DNA of 16,058 nucleotides from an uncultured Opitutales bacterium (lineage in GTDB: Bacteria; Verrucomicrobiota; Verrucomicrobiia; Opitutales; Intestinicryptomonadaceae), in NCBI GenBank assembly GCA_900552245.1, contig URYY01000033.1, positions 1 to 16,058 on the forward strand, in the 5' to 3' direction. Below the pieces are notes generated by a model that was not told where the DNA came from, made no database searches, and worked only from the letters and a program-made list of their open reading frames with translations. Each line of letters begins with the position of its first letter. Within the stretch, counting starts at the first letter, position 1. The position numbers were made by a program, and so were the translations under genes. This document shows, one piece after another, positions 6,857 through 14,373 of the stretch.

Positions 6857-7395
6857 GTTTTATTGCTCTTGCAATGCTTGCCCTGCAGCCGCTTTTTGCA
6901 TCTTCAGACGCACTTGCGCGGCTGCGCGAAATTGCGCTAAAAAAAGACTCGGCAAGCGGCACATTTTCGCTCTCAAAGGAAATTTCCGACTTGGGCATAA
7001 AGGTGAAATCCTCCGGCTCTTTTTCAATTAAAAAGGGAGAGGGGCTACTGTGGAAAAACGAGCTTCCCGAAAAGTTTACATTCTTTGCAAATGCGGATTA
7101 CTACAGCTTTGAAAGCGGCGGAAAAAAAGTTAAAAATAAAATTGGCGACTACGATATAGCGGGAGCAGTAGAGAAACTCTTTGAGGGCGACTTCTCCGAC
7201 TTGCAGGACAAGTTTGCAATAAGCACCACAAAATTTGAGGCCGGAGAGATTGTCTTAAAACTTGAGCCAAGAGTTTCCGACATAAAAAACTTCATAACTT
7301 TTATAGAGGTTAAGTTCGTCGGCGATAAGCTTGCCCGCTCCGTAATTTCAATGGAAAATGGAGACATTATCGCGATAGAATTTTCCGAAAAGTAA
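6844..7395 (+). CDS. apeL: LolA-like periplasmic carrier protein (ApeL-like)
   Basis: A 183-residue exported protein of the LolA (outer membrane lipoprotein carrier) family. I chose ATG 6844, giving the signal peptide MRILSFIALAMLALQPLFAS with probable cleavage after the Ala-Ser-Ser region. A longer in-frame start at 6778 would place a highly basic tail inside ApeK and hide the signal peptide. Mature features are LolA-like: GTFSLSKEISDLG, a SSGSFSIKKGEGLLWKNELP segment (about residues 56-75) and beta-rich remainder. In aryl polyene clusters it is thought to shield and carry the hydrophobic product across the periplasm together with the MMPL exporter. It is preceded by GAGAGG nine bases upstream and followed 3 bp later by the exporter gene. 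Confidence 0.85.
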   Translation: MRILSFIALAMLALQPLFASSDALARLREIALKKDSASGTFSLSKEISDLGIKVKSSGSFSIKKGEGLLWKNELPEKFTFFANADYYSFESGGKKVKNKIGDYDIAGAVEKLFEGDFSDLQDKFAISTTKFEAGEIVLKLEPRVSDIKNFITFIEVKFVGDKLARSVISMENGDIIAIEFSEK

Positions 7396-7398
7396 ACT

Positions 7399-9561
7399 AT
7401 GAAGTCTCTTGAGGCAGTTTTAAAAATAGCCTACATTGCCGCGCTGATTTGCTCGGCGATAGTTCTTTTGACGCGCCCTGTTAAACTCGAATCGGGAATT
7501 TTTGAAATGGCCGATGTCGGCGATTCCGACAGGGCGCTTTCAAAGATTCTCAAAAAAAACTCCTCAAAACTGAGGCTTGTCGTTTCCGGAAAATCAGCAG
7601 AAGAAGTTGAGAAGTTTGCCGATAGAGCCGCAAAAATTTTGGGAAGTGAAAATATCCAAAATTTTTCTTTGGATAGGCAGGCGCTTAAAAAGTTAAAATC
7701 CGTATTTTTGGCGCACGCTGCCTACTTGCTTTCAAACTCCGATTCCGCCTTGTTGGAAAATGGCGGCAAGGAGCTTTTTGAGCGCGCAAAAATGCGCATT
7801 CTATCGCCCTACGCGCTGGGAATTTTTAAAGTTTCGGAAGATCCCTTCTTTACGCTCACAAATTTTTCGGAGGAGCTTTTGGCGCAATCGGGCGGCGGCT
7901 GGAAAGCACAGGGCGGCTTTTTGCGGCGCCTTGAAAGCGACTCAACTTTGCAAATCGCAATAATAGCCGACTGCGAAAATATCTCGGATAGCCGCTTTGG
8001 AAAAATCTTGGGCGAGCTTTATAAATTAAAAAGCGCGGCGCAAAAAAGCGGAGTGCAAGTTCTCTTTAGCGGTGCGCGAGTCCACAGCTACTACTCATCT
8101 TTGGAGGCCAAGCGCGACATAAACATACTCTCGTCTATCTCTCTAGTTTTAGTCTTGGGCTTGGGCTTTTGGGCCTTCAGAAGCCTTAAGATTTTTATTC
8201 CGGTTTTGCTTGCGCTATTTTCCTCGCTTTTGCTCGCTTCGGCTGCTGCATTTTTAGTTTTTGGAAAACCCCACGCTGCCGTATTTGTTTTTGCTACAAG
8301 CCTGATAGGTCTTTCGATAGACTATTCCTACCACTTCTTTGCGGCAAGCAAAAGCGCAGGTTTTGACGGAGCTTTGAAAAAGATAAAAAGCCCGCTTCTC
8401 AATTCATTTTTGACGACTTTAATTTGTTTTATCCTATTGGGCTTTTCGGACTTGGCTCTTCTTAGGCAAATCTCTCTCTTTACCTCAGTGGGGCTAATTT
8501 CAATGTATTTTTTTGTGACGCTATTTTATCCTGTAATTTGCGCCGCGCTAAAACCTAAACTGCAATTTAAGACCTTGAATATCCCGGCGCTTCCCGCTTG
8601 GGGAAGGAGGTTTTGCCTATCTCTTTGCGCAGTTCTTGCGCTTGTCGGAATTTTTACCTCAAAGTTCGGAACGGATCTTGCCGACTTGTATTCGCCGGAC
8701 GAAAAATTGCTTAAAAGCGATATCGAGCTTTCCAAAATTTTTGGAGATACAGATTCTGCGTTTCTAATTTTAAAGGGCAAAACTTTGGACGAGGTTTCGC
8801 GCCTTGAAAGCGACTCCGGCATAAGCAAAATTTCTCTTCTTTTACCGCCTAAAGATAGGCAGCTAAAAAACAGGCAAGCCTTGGAAAAACTCTATTTAGA
8901 TTACGCAGATAAATTATCCGCTAGCATAGGCACAAAGCGCAAATTCAAATTGAATACAAATTCTAAGCCGATTTCACTTAGCGATTACGATGGAACTTTG
9001 GCTGGCGAACTTTTAAACTCCATGCTCGTAAAAACGAGCTCCGGCTACACCGCCATAGTTCCGCTTGGCGGGACTTCAAACTTAAACTCTAAACTTCCAA
9101 ATGGCGCCGAAAAATTGGGCGCGCGCGACTTCGTAAACAGGGCTTTCGATTCTTATCTAGATTCAGCCTTGCGCGTCTTGGCGCTCTGCTTTTGCGTTGT
9201 CTGCATCTTCTTTGCCTTTATTTTTAGAAGTAGCGTTTTCAGATTGATTGCGCCTATCGCATTGTCGGCGGGCTTGGTTTTATTCTTTCTATGGTCTTTG
9301 GGCTCGTCTATAAATTTATTCCACGTCTTGGCCTTTTACATATTGGCAGGTATTGGAATAGATTACGCGATATTCCACCTATCAAGCTCTTCTTTAGAGA
9401 CGCGCTCTGCTGTGTTTTTATCCTTCCTTACGAGTTTCATAGGTTTTGCCGCTTTGATATTCACTCCCTTTAGCGCGGTGAGCTCTATGGGGTTTGTCCT
9501 TGCAGTTGGGCTTGCCGGAACTTATTTAATCTCGCTTTTTATTAAGCCTTGCGATGCCTGA
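7399..9561 (+). CDS. apeM: MMPL/RND-type lipid exporter (ApeM-like)
   Basis: A 720-residue inner-membrane transporter of the RND superfamily, MMPL type (predicted exporter COG4258). It is built as two repeats, each with one membrane segment, a large periplasmic loop and then a cluster of five or so segments. The first segment is at about residues 8-25. The twin signature motifs at the start of the fourth segment of each half are GLSIDYSYHFF (304-314) and GIGIDYAIFHLS (651-662), containing the aspartates expected to conduct protons. It is shorter than AcrB-type pumps, as is usual for aryl polyene and hopanoid-type MMPL exporters. It probably extracts the lipidated aryl polyene from the inner membrane and hands it to the LolA-like partner encoded immediately upstream (inference). 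The end overlaps the next gene by 8 bp. Confidence 0.9.
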   Translation: MKSLEAVLKIAYIAALICSAIVLLTRPVKLESGIFEMADVGDSDRALSKILKKNSSKLRLVVSGKSAEEVEKFADRAAKILGSENIQNFSLDRQALKKLKSVFLAHAAYLLSNSDSALLENGGKELFERAKMRILSPYALGIFKVSEDPFFTLTNFSEELLAQSGGGWKAQGGFLRRLESDSTLQIAIIADCENISDSRFGKILGELYKLKSAAQKSGVQVLFSGARVHSYYSSLEAKRDINILSSISLVLVLGLGFWAFRSLKIFIPVLLALFSSLLLASAAAFLVFGKPHAAVFVFATSLIGLSIDYSYHFFAASKSAGFDGALKKIKSPLLNSFLTTLICFILLGFSDLALLRQISLFTSVGLISMYFFVTLFYPVICAALKPKLQFKTLNIPALPAWGRRFCLSLCAVLALVGIFTSKFGTDLADLYSPDEKLLKSDIELSKIFGDTDSAFLILKGKTLDEVSRLESDSGISKISLLLPPKDRQLKNRQALEKLYLDYADKLSASIGTKRKFKLNTNSKPISLSDYDGTLAGELLNSMLVKTSSGYTAIVPLGGTSNLNSKLPNGAEKLGARDFVNRAFDSYLDSALRVLALCFCVVCIFFAFIFRSSVFRLIAPIALSAGLVLFFLWSLGSSINLFHVLAFYILAGIGIDYAIFHLSSSSLETRSAVFLSFLTSFIGFAALIFTPFSAVSSMGFVLAVGLAGTYLISLFIKPCDA

Positions 9562-10462
9562 GTGGTTTGAAATAAAGGAAAAGGGCGCGGGAAATTTCAG
9601 AATTAAATTTCTCTGGGCAATCTATCTAATTTTGGGGCCGAGAATCGCAAAGTTCTTGGTCTTGCCTGTCTGCCTTTGCATGTATCCTTTTTTGCGCGAT
9701 GCCAAGGCAAGTATTAAAATTTATTTTGAAGTCTTAAACTCCTTTGAGCGCTCGCGAGGTCTAGTATGCACCAAGCCAAAGCCATTTAAGCTTGTGTATA
9801 ACTACGCAACTTCGCTTCTCGATAAAATAGCCTCTATTTCCGGAAGGATAAAGCGCGAAAATGTAACTTTCTTTGAGGACGAAAACTTCAAAGCTTTTCT
9901 CAATTTAAGGCAGCGCAAGGAGGGCTTTGTGATAATATCTTCGCACCTCGGCAATATAGAGGCCTTGGGCTCTTGCGACAACTCTAGAATAGGCGGCTCA
10001 GCTCCCGAGGTTTACATATTTGTGGACTCCTGGACAAAGTCTGTTTACAGGAGGTTTTTTATCGCCCAGCAGAAGATGAAAAACCTTCACTATATTCCGG
10101 TTGACAGCATAAATATCGCGACTTTTTCAAAAGTGGAAAATTTGTTGAGCAGAGGAGCTGTGTTTATAATTGCCGGCGACAGGCTCTCTCGCGAGGCTCC
10201 GGATAAATTTATTTTGGCCGATTTTTTGGGGCGAAAGTGCGCCTTCCCCAAGGGGGCTTTTATGCTCGCTACAAGTTTTAATTGCCCCGTATTCTTTGCA
10301 AATTGCGTAAGTTGCGGCGAGGTTCACAAAGTTTATCTCAAGCAAAGTTTAGCAAAAACTAAACGCAACACTTTAGACGAATATGCGGCCTTCCTCGAAG
10401 AGTGCCTATTAAAGGCGCCATATCAGTGGTTTAACTTCTTTAACTTTTTTGCAAAAAAGTAA
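9554..10462 (+). CDS. LpxL/HtrB-type lipid acyltransferase
   Basis: A 302-residue member of the LpxL/HtrB/MsbB acyltransferase family (PF03279), which transfers acyl chains from acyl-ACP to lipid acceptors at the inner membrane. The HX4E motif is SSHLGNIEAL with His131 and Glu136, and the C-terminal QWFNFFNFF stretch matches the family signature near the end. A hydrophobic N-terminal region (about residues 18-46) fits membrane binding. In E. coli-type aryl polyene clusters this domain is usually fused behind the glycosyltransferase in ApeJ; here it is a separate last gene of the forward operon. It occupies the place where the DUF3261 lipoprotein gene apeN is commonly found. It overlaps the exporter by 8 bp. 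The acceptor may be a sugar on the aryl polyene lipid or a lipid A-like anchor; this cannot be decided here. Confidence 0.86.
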   Translation: MPEWFEIKEKGAGNFRIKFLWAIYLILGPRIAKFLVLPVCLCMYPFLRDAKASIKIYFEVLNSFERSRGLVCTKPKPFKLVYNYATSLLDKIASISGRIKRENVTFFEDENFKAFLNLRQRKEGFVIISSHLGNIEALGSCDNSRIGGSAPEVYIFVDSWTKSVYRRFFIAQQKMKNLHYIPVDSINIATFSKVENLLSRGAVFIIAGDRLSREAPDKFILADFLGRKCAFPKGAFMLATSFNCPVFFANCVSCGEVHKVYLKQSLAKTKRNTLDEYAAFLEECLLKAPYQWFNFFNFFAKK

Positions 10463-10619
10463 CTCGCGCTTTAAAGAGCCTCTCAAGCGCCCTTTCAAAA
10501 GTTTTCGATTGCGCCGCTTGCCTTGCAAGGCAAAAACTTCCAAAACTGCCGCGCAAGCTCTGTTTTCGGAGCAACTTTAAGCTCTTAAAAAACAAAAATT
10601 CTCAAGCAGTAAAAGCTAC
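10463..10619. other. convergent intergenic spacer between the two aryl polyene operons
   Basis: A 157-bp non-coding spacer where transcription from both strands meets. A 16-bp perfect palindrome TTGCCTTGCAAGGCAA lies at 10518-10533, and GCTTGC (10516-10521) can alternatively pair with GCAAGC (10553-10558). For the reverse operon, a stem AAGTAG/CTGCTT (on + at 10616-10621 and 10604-10609) is followed by a T-rich stretch (on + A-rich, 10585-10598), a weak terminator candidate. No hairpin with a good T run is seen for the forward operon. Confidence 0.45.
10518..10533. repeat. 16-bp perfect palindrome
   Basis: TTGCCTTGCAAGGCAA equals its own reverse complement and can fold as a 6-bp stem with a TGCA loop. 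It may act in transcript ending or 3' stability in both directions, but no T tract follows directly on either strand. Confidence 0.6.
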
Positions 10620-11846
10620 TTAGATGCGCTTAAAAATAAGAGATGTATTTATGCCGCCGAAGGCGAAATTATTGTTCATGACGTATTCGGTGTCTATATC
10701 TCTAAATCCGCCCGCGATGTAGTCTAGCTCGCCGCAAGAGGGGTCTATATTTTTAAGATTTAGCGTCGGGGCAAAGCGCTTATTGTTCATCATTAGAATG
10801 CTTAGTGCCGATTCTATTGCGCCGCAGGCTCCGAGCGTGTGCCCCACGTAGCTTTTAATTGAGCTTATGGGAACGGCCCTTTTAAATGCGTCGGCAGTCG
10901 CGATAGTTTCCGCTATGTCGCCCTGGGCAGTCGCCGTGCCGTGGCCGTTTACGTAGCCGATTTCATCGGGCGAAATTCCAGCAGACTTTATTGCGCGCTC
11001 TATGGCAATTTGAATTGTGGCGTGGTTTGGCTGTGTGATGTGCGTGCCGTCGGTATTTGATTCAAAGCCGACAATCTCGGCCAGTATCTTTGCTCCGCGC
11101 GCCTTTGCGTGCTCGTACTCCTCCAAAATTAGCGAGCCTGCGCCCTCTCCGATTACAAGGCCGTCTCTATCTTTGTCGTAGGGCGAGGGTGTAAGTTCCG
11201 GCGTCTGATTTTTTACGCTAGTTGCAAATAGGGTGTCAAACACTGCAACTTGCGTTGCGCTAAACTCCTCCGCGCCTCCCGCAATCATAATATCCTGAAG
11301 CCCGAATTTTATAGCCTCATAGGCGTAGCCAACGGCTAGGCTTCCGGAGGTGCAGGCAGTGCCTGTGGGTATGATTCTTCCCGTAGTTTTTAAGTAAAGC
11401 GAAATGTTTACGGCGGCCGTTTGCGGCATCATCTTTACGTAGGTGGACGAATTTATATTGCGCACCACCTTTGTGTGTAGCATGGAGTGAAAGTCCAAAA
11501 GCGGCTCTATAGAGCCCGATGAAGAGCCGTATGCAACTCCTAGTCTGCCGCCCTTTACAAGCTTGTCTTGCGCGTCTATACCGGCTTGCGCAAGCGCCTC
11601 TTCCGAGGCTGCAAGCGCCATTATCGATACGGGACCCATAGTGCGCAGAACTTTTCTATTGTACCTTTCGGGCACCTTGAAGTCTTTTATAGTAGAGGCC
11701 AAGTGCGAGTGCAGGCCCTCGTATTCTTCAAGCTCCGGCAGCCTCTCGACGGCATTTTTACATATCTGAAGCCTATCCCACGTATCTTTGAGCGAGCAGC
11801 CCAAAGAGCTTATTACACCCATTCCTGTAACTACAACTCTTCTCAT
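10620..11846 (-). CDS. apeR: beta-ketoacyl-ACP synthase, FabF type (ApeR-like)
   Basis: A 408-residue ketosynthase of the FabF/KAS II family, catalysing decarboxylative condensation of malonyl-ACP with an acyl thioester. The full triad is present: Cys165 in GTACTSGS, His302 in NGHGTATAQGD and His336 in VGHTLGACGAIES. The C-terminus NNNFAFGGINTSLIF is complete. It is the last gene of the reverse operon; its ATG shares one base with the ApeQ stop (TAATG), so it is translationally coupled. The gene order ketosynthase-dehydratase-reductase-ketosynthase matches the O-P-Q-R block of known clusters, which assigns this one as ApeR, reported to act as a homodimer beside ApeO-ApeC. Which extension steps each ketosynthase serves here is inference. 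Confidence 0.92.
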   Translation of the reverse strand: MRRVVVTGMGVISSLGCSLKDTWDRLQICKNAVERLPELEEYEGLHSHLASTIKDFKVPERYNRKVLRTMGPVSIMALAASEEALAQAGIDAQDKLVKGGRLGVAYGSSSGSIEPLLDFHSMLHTKVVRNINSSTYVKMMPQTAAVNISLYLKTTGRIIPTGTACTSGSLAVGYAYEAIKFGLQDIMIAGGAEEFSATQVAVFDTLFATSVKNQTPELTPSPYDKDRDGLVIGEGAGSLILEEYEHAKARGAKILAEIVGFESNTDGTHITQPNHATIQIAIERAIKSAGISPDEIGYVNGHGTATAQGDIAETIATADAFKRAVPISSIKSYVGHTLGACGAIESALSILMMNNKRFAPTLNLKNIDPSCGELDYIAGGFRDIDTEYVMNNNFAFGGINTSLIFKRI

Positions 11847-12571
11847 TATATCAGGCCTCCATTTACGGATATCACTTGGCGCGTTATGTACGCGGCGCCG
11901 TCCGACATCAAAAATGAAACCGCCGCCGCTACCTCCTCGGGCTTTCCGATTCGGCGAAGAGGTATCATTTTCTTAATTTCTTCAAACGGCAATTCGCTTG
12001 TCATATCGCTTTCAATCACTCCGGGCGCCACGCAGTTTACGGTTATGCCGCGCTTTGCAAGCTCAAGCGCAAGGCTCTTTGCGGCGGCTATAATCCCGGC
12101 CTTTGAGGCGCTGTAATTTGTCTGCCCCCTGTTGCCGGCTATTCCCGACACCGAGCTTAGGGCAACTATTCTGCCCTTAATTCTCGCGCTTACCATGGGC
12201 ATTACGATTGGCTTAAGAACATTGTAAAAGCCGTCGAGATTCGTCTTTATTACGCTATTCCACATATCGGGTTCCATTAGCGGGAAGGGCGCGTCGGCCG
12301 TTATTCCAGCATTGCAGACAACTCCGTAGTAAACTCCGTTTTGAGCTATGTCCGCCTCTATTGCCTCTTTTACAGACTGCCTGTCGGAGATGTCAAAGCA
12401 AAGCAGATTTGCCGAAACTCCAGTTGCTGCAACTTCCCCCGCGAGCTCTTCGGCGGCGGCTTTGCTCTTGTTGTAGTGCAGGGCAAGCGAAAATCCGTCG
12501 CTTGCAAGTTTTAGAGCTATGGCCCTTCCTATTCCGCGGCTTGAGCCTGTTACCAATACGCGTCTATCCAT
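11846..12571 (-). CDS. apeQ: 3-oxoacyl-ACP reductase, FabG type (ApeQ-like)
   Basis: A 241-residue short-chain dehydrogenase/reductase of the FabG family, reducing beta-ketoacyl-ACP to beta-hydroxyacyl-ACP with NADPH. Visible motifs are TGSSRGIG (residues 8-15, Rossmann nucleotide site; the following basic context suits NADPH), NAG (87-89), Asn110, and the catalytic Ser140, Tyr153 and Lys157 in SSVSG...NYSASKAG. The C-terminal ITRQVISVNGGLI is typical of FabG. In aryl polyene assembly each elongation is ketoreduced and dehydrated but not enoyl-reduced, and indeed no enoyl reductase is encoded here. Its ATG lies inside the end of ApeP (8-bp overlap), and its stop overlaps the ApeR start by one base, so the three proteins are probably made in near-equal amounts. 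Confidence 0.94.
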   Translation of the reverse strand: MDRRVLVTGSSRGIGRAIALKLASDGFSLALHYNKSKAAAEELAGEVAATGVSANLLCFDISDRQSVKEAIEADIAQNGVYYGVVCNAGITADAPFPLMEPDMWNSVIKTNLDGFYNVLKPIVMPMVSARIKGRIVALSSVSGIAGNRGQTNYSASKAGIIAAAKSLALELAKRGITVNCVAPGVIESDMTSELPFEEIKKMIPLRRIGKPEEVAAAVSFLMSDGAAYITRQVISVNGGLI

Positions 12572-13028
12572 CTTTCAAAAATTCCAGTTTCTCTATGTTT
12601 TTTGGGCGGTACACCGTGAGTATCGCATTCGCGCAGAGTGCATCTGCCTCGTCGAATATTGAGCAGTCAAAGGAGGCCATCTCTTCGTCGAAAAATAATT
12701 TTTCGGCCTTCACTTTATAAGTCTTATTGTTCTCGAACTTGTCAACCAAAAGTCTCATCTTGCGCGTGCCCAAGACAAAGCCCAACTCCTGCTTAAAGTT
12801 TGGGTCTTTGGCTCTGCCCGAAAGCCCCGCAAAGCAACCTATGGCTTGCGCCATGTATTCGAGCGCAAGCAGGTTCGACACCCCGCCTATAGAGCGGTCG
12901 AAAAACAGATTGCCCTCGCAAATCCTTACACTTGTCGCAATTTTGGATTCGTCTTCATCAAAGTAGTCAACGGAATCCAAGAGAACCATTGGCGCTTCGT
13001 GCGGCAGATATTCGGCAGGGCTTTCCAC
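12564..13028 (-). CDS. apeP: ApeP-like hotdog dehydratase subunit
   Basis: A 154-residue hotdog protein of the ApeP-type beta-hydroxyacyl-ACP dehydratase family. It keeps the FabZ-like N-terminal LPHEAPMVLLD (residues 8-18) and the helix ALEYMAQAIG with Glu57 at the place of the FabZ catalytic glutamate. The GHFP motif carrying the catalytic histidine is absent; the aligned stretch reads FFDRSIGGVSN. The partner ApeI domain, fused to the ligase at 4069-5724, has the opposite pattern, so the two probably form one composite site. The start is GTG (13026-13028), chosen because it agrees with the family N-terminus and follows a strong GGGGAGGA ribosome-binding site (13037-13044) by 8 bp. The stop of ApeO lies 3 bp upstream of this start. 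Confidence 0.87.
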   Translation of the reverse strand: MESPAEYLPHEAPMVLLDSVDYFDEDESKIATSVRICEGNLFFDRSIGGVSNLLALEYMAQAIGCFAGLSGRAKDPNFKQELGFVLGTRKMRLLVDKFENNKTYKVKAEKLFFDEEMASFDCSIFDEADALCANAILTVYRPKNIEKLEFLKDG

Positions 13029-13031
13029 TTT

Positions 13032-14213
13032 TTAAATCCTCCCCAATATTACGGCGGCATTGCTGCCTCCAAATGCGAATGAATTGCTAAGCGCATGGCG
13101 CACCTTCTTTGAGTCTCCCAACTTCGCAAGCCTTATTTGCGGAAGGCTTGAATCGTAAGCTCCGTCGAATATATGCGGCAAAAGCAAATTCCTCTCGTTT
13201 AAATCCGACATCATTAAGTAGCAGAGCCCGCACTCAAGCGCCCCCGCAGCACCCAGCGTATGGCCCGTCATGGGCTTTGTTGAAGAGCAGGGGGTGTCGC
13301 TTCCAAAAACTTCGCAGATAGCCCTCGCTTCCATTGCGTCATTGTAGCGCGTCGCAGTGCCGTGAAGATTTATATAATCGATATCGCGCGGCTTTAAGTT
13401 AGCATCTGCAAGGGCGAGTCTCATCGCGCTTGCAGCCCCCTCGCCGCTCGGGTCGGGGCTTGTGGCGTGGTAGGCGTCTGAAGTTTCGCCGGAGCCAAAA
13501 AAGCAGATGTCGCCGCTTTTGGCGCATTCGGGCTTTTGCATTAAAAACAAAGCTGCAGCCTCTCCCAAATTTATGCCGTCTCTATTTTCGCTAAAGGGAT
13601 TTGCCCTTGAAAAGCTCACTGAGTTTAGCGCGTTAAAGCCGTTTACTACGAATCTGCACAAACTGTCGGCACCACCCACTATTACGGCGTCGCAAATATC
13701 GCTTTCCAGCAGGCGCTTGGCCGCCGAAAAGGCCTTTGCCGACGATGAGCAGGCGGTTGAAACCGTGTAGCAGGGCGAATCCAGACCGAGATAGTTTTTG
13801 AGAAAACCCGCGGGATTTCCCAATTCTGTGTGTTCTGAAATTAGAGCCTTTACTTTTTCTTCGCTGTCTGCCTTGGCGTATTCTAAGCAAAACTCCTCTA
13901 TTGCGGTATTGCTTGAGCCTATGACAATTCCTACGCGGTTTTTGCCAAATTTTTCAATAGAATCGCGCACCGGTTTTTCTATTTCCAAGAGCGCCTTTAA
14001 GAGCATTCGGTTGCAGCGCGTGTCGTAAATTTTATCCGGAATTTCCGGAAGCTTTGCATCTACTTTACCCAAAAATACCTCTCTGCCCGCGATTATCCCG
14101 CCGAGCTTTTCAAGACCGGCAGTGGAGCCGCTGAGCGCATTTTTTAAAACTTGCTCCTTGCCAACTCCGAGAGCGCAGAGTATTCCGAGCGATGTGAGTG
14201 GGTAGCGCGCCAT
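13032..14213 (-). CDS. apeO: beta-ketoacyl-ACP synthase (ApeO-like)
   Basis: A 393-residue ketosynthase of the KAS I/II fold. The start ATG 14213 gives MARYPLTSLGILCALGVG, which fits the ketosynthase N-terminus; extending to 14306 would add a cysteine- and arginine-rich tail with no family match. The catalytic residues are complete: Cys155 in VSTACSSS, His284 in LHGTATRYND and His318 in MTGHTLGAAGALE. The C-terminal FAFGGSNAAVIL is intact. In characterised aryl polyene systems this enzyme works as a heterodimer with the half-size ApeC chain length factor, which here heads the forward operon. It is clearly different in sequence from the second ketosynthase ApeR. It is the first firmly supported gene of the reverse operon and ends 3 bp before ApeP. 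Confidence 0.92.
   Translation of the reverse strand: MARYPLTSLGILCALGVGKEQVLKNALSGSTAGLEKLGGIIAGREVFLGKVDAKLPEIPDKIYDTRCNRMLLKALLEIEKPVRDSIEKFGKNRVGIVIGSSNTAIEEFCLEYAKADSEEKVKALISEHTELGNPAGFLKNYLGLDSPCYTVSTACSSSAKAFSAAKRLLESDICDAVIVGGADSLCRFVVNGFNALNSVSFSRANPFSENRDGINLGEAAALFLMQKPECAKSGDICFFGSGETSDAYHATSPDPSGEGAASAMRLALADANLKPRDIDYINLHGTATRYNDAMEARAICEVFGSDTPCSSTKPMTGHTLGAAGALECGLCYLMMSDLNERNLLLPHIFDGAYDSSLPQIRLAKLGDSKKVRHALSNSFAFGGSNAAVILGRI
13037..13044 (-). promoter_or_regulatory. strong Shine-Dalgarno sequence for apeP (decides a GTG start)
   Basis: The reverse strand reads GGGGAGGA, 8 bases before GTG at 13028. It lies within the last codons of apeO. It is much the best ribosome-binding site in the window; most other genes here have none. 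Confidence 0.75.
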
Positions 14214-14214
14214 A

Positions 14215-14337
14215 TCAAAATTCCGACAAGATTTTCTGCAATTTGTTGTACTTGATTTCGCAGAATACTTCAAACTCGCTAAACGTCGGCAGCCTCGATA
14301 AAACAAAAGATAAAATTTGGCACCGACCCATAAACAT
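14215..14337 (-). CDS. possible 40-residue small protein or leader peptide upstream of apeO
   Basis: A frame that is open from TTG at 14412 contains ATG codons at 14337 and 14331. From the first ATG it would encode 40 residues ending LPTFSEFEVFCEIKYNKLQK and a few more. Its TGA ends one base before the apeO ATG (TGATATG on the reverse strand), which is the spacing seen in coupled operons. I recognise no family, there is no Shine-Dalgarno sequence, and the region is AT-rich, where such frames arise by chance. It could be a leader peptide, a degraded gene end, or nothing. Confidence 0.22.
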   Translation of the reverse strand: MFMGRCQILSFVLSRLPTFSEFEVFCEIKYNKLQKILSEF

Positions 14338-14344
14338 TTTTGCG

Positions 14345-14373
14345 ATTTTACACAGTAGAGACACTACCGTTAA
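14345..14373 (-). promoter_or_regulatory. candidate promoter of the reverse (apeO-apeR) operon
   Basis: On the reverse strand TTAACG (14368-14373) and TAAAAT (14345-14350) are separated by exactly 17 bp, matching sigma70 -35 and -10 hexamers in four and five of six positions. The predicted transcript start is near 14338, giving a leader of about 125 bases before apeO. The spacer holds a small inverted repeat, GTAG-AGACA-CTAC (+ strand 14355-14367), a possible operator. Confidence 0.4.

Noticed and set aside
11568..12116. 182-codon open frame on the + strand opposite ApeR and ApeQ
   Set aside because: It is antisense to two genes with complete catalytic motifs, shows no family features, and follows from their codon composition.
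14214..14306. Longer start for the ketosynthase ApeO
   Set aside because: The added residues are rich in cysteine and arginine and do not resemble a ketosynthase N-terminus; ATG 14213 does.
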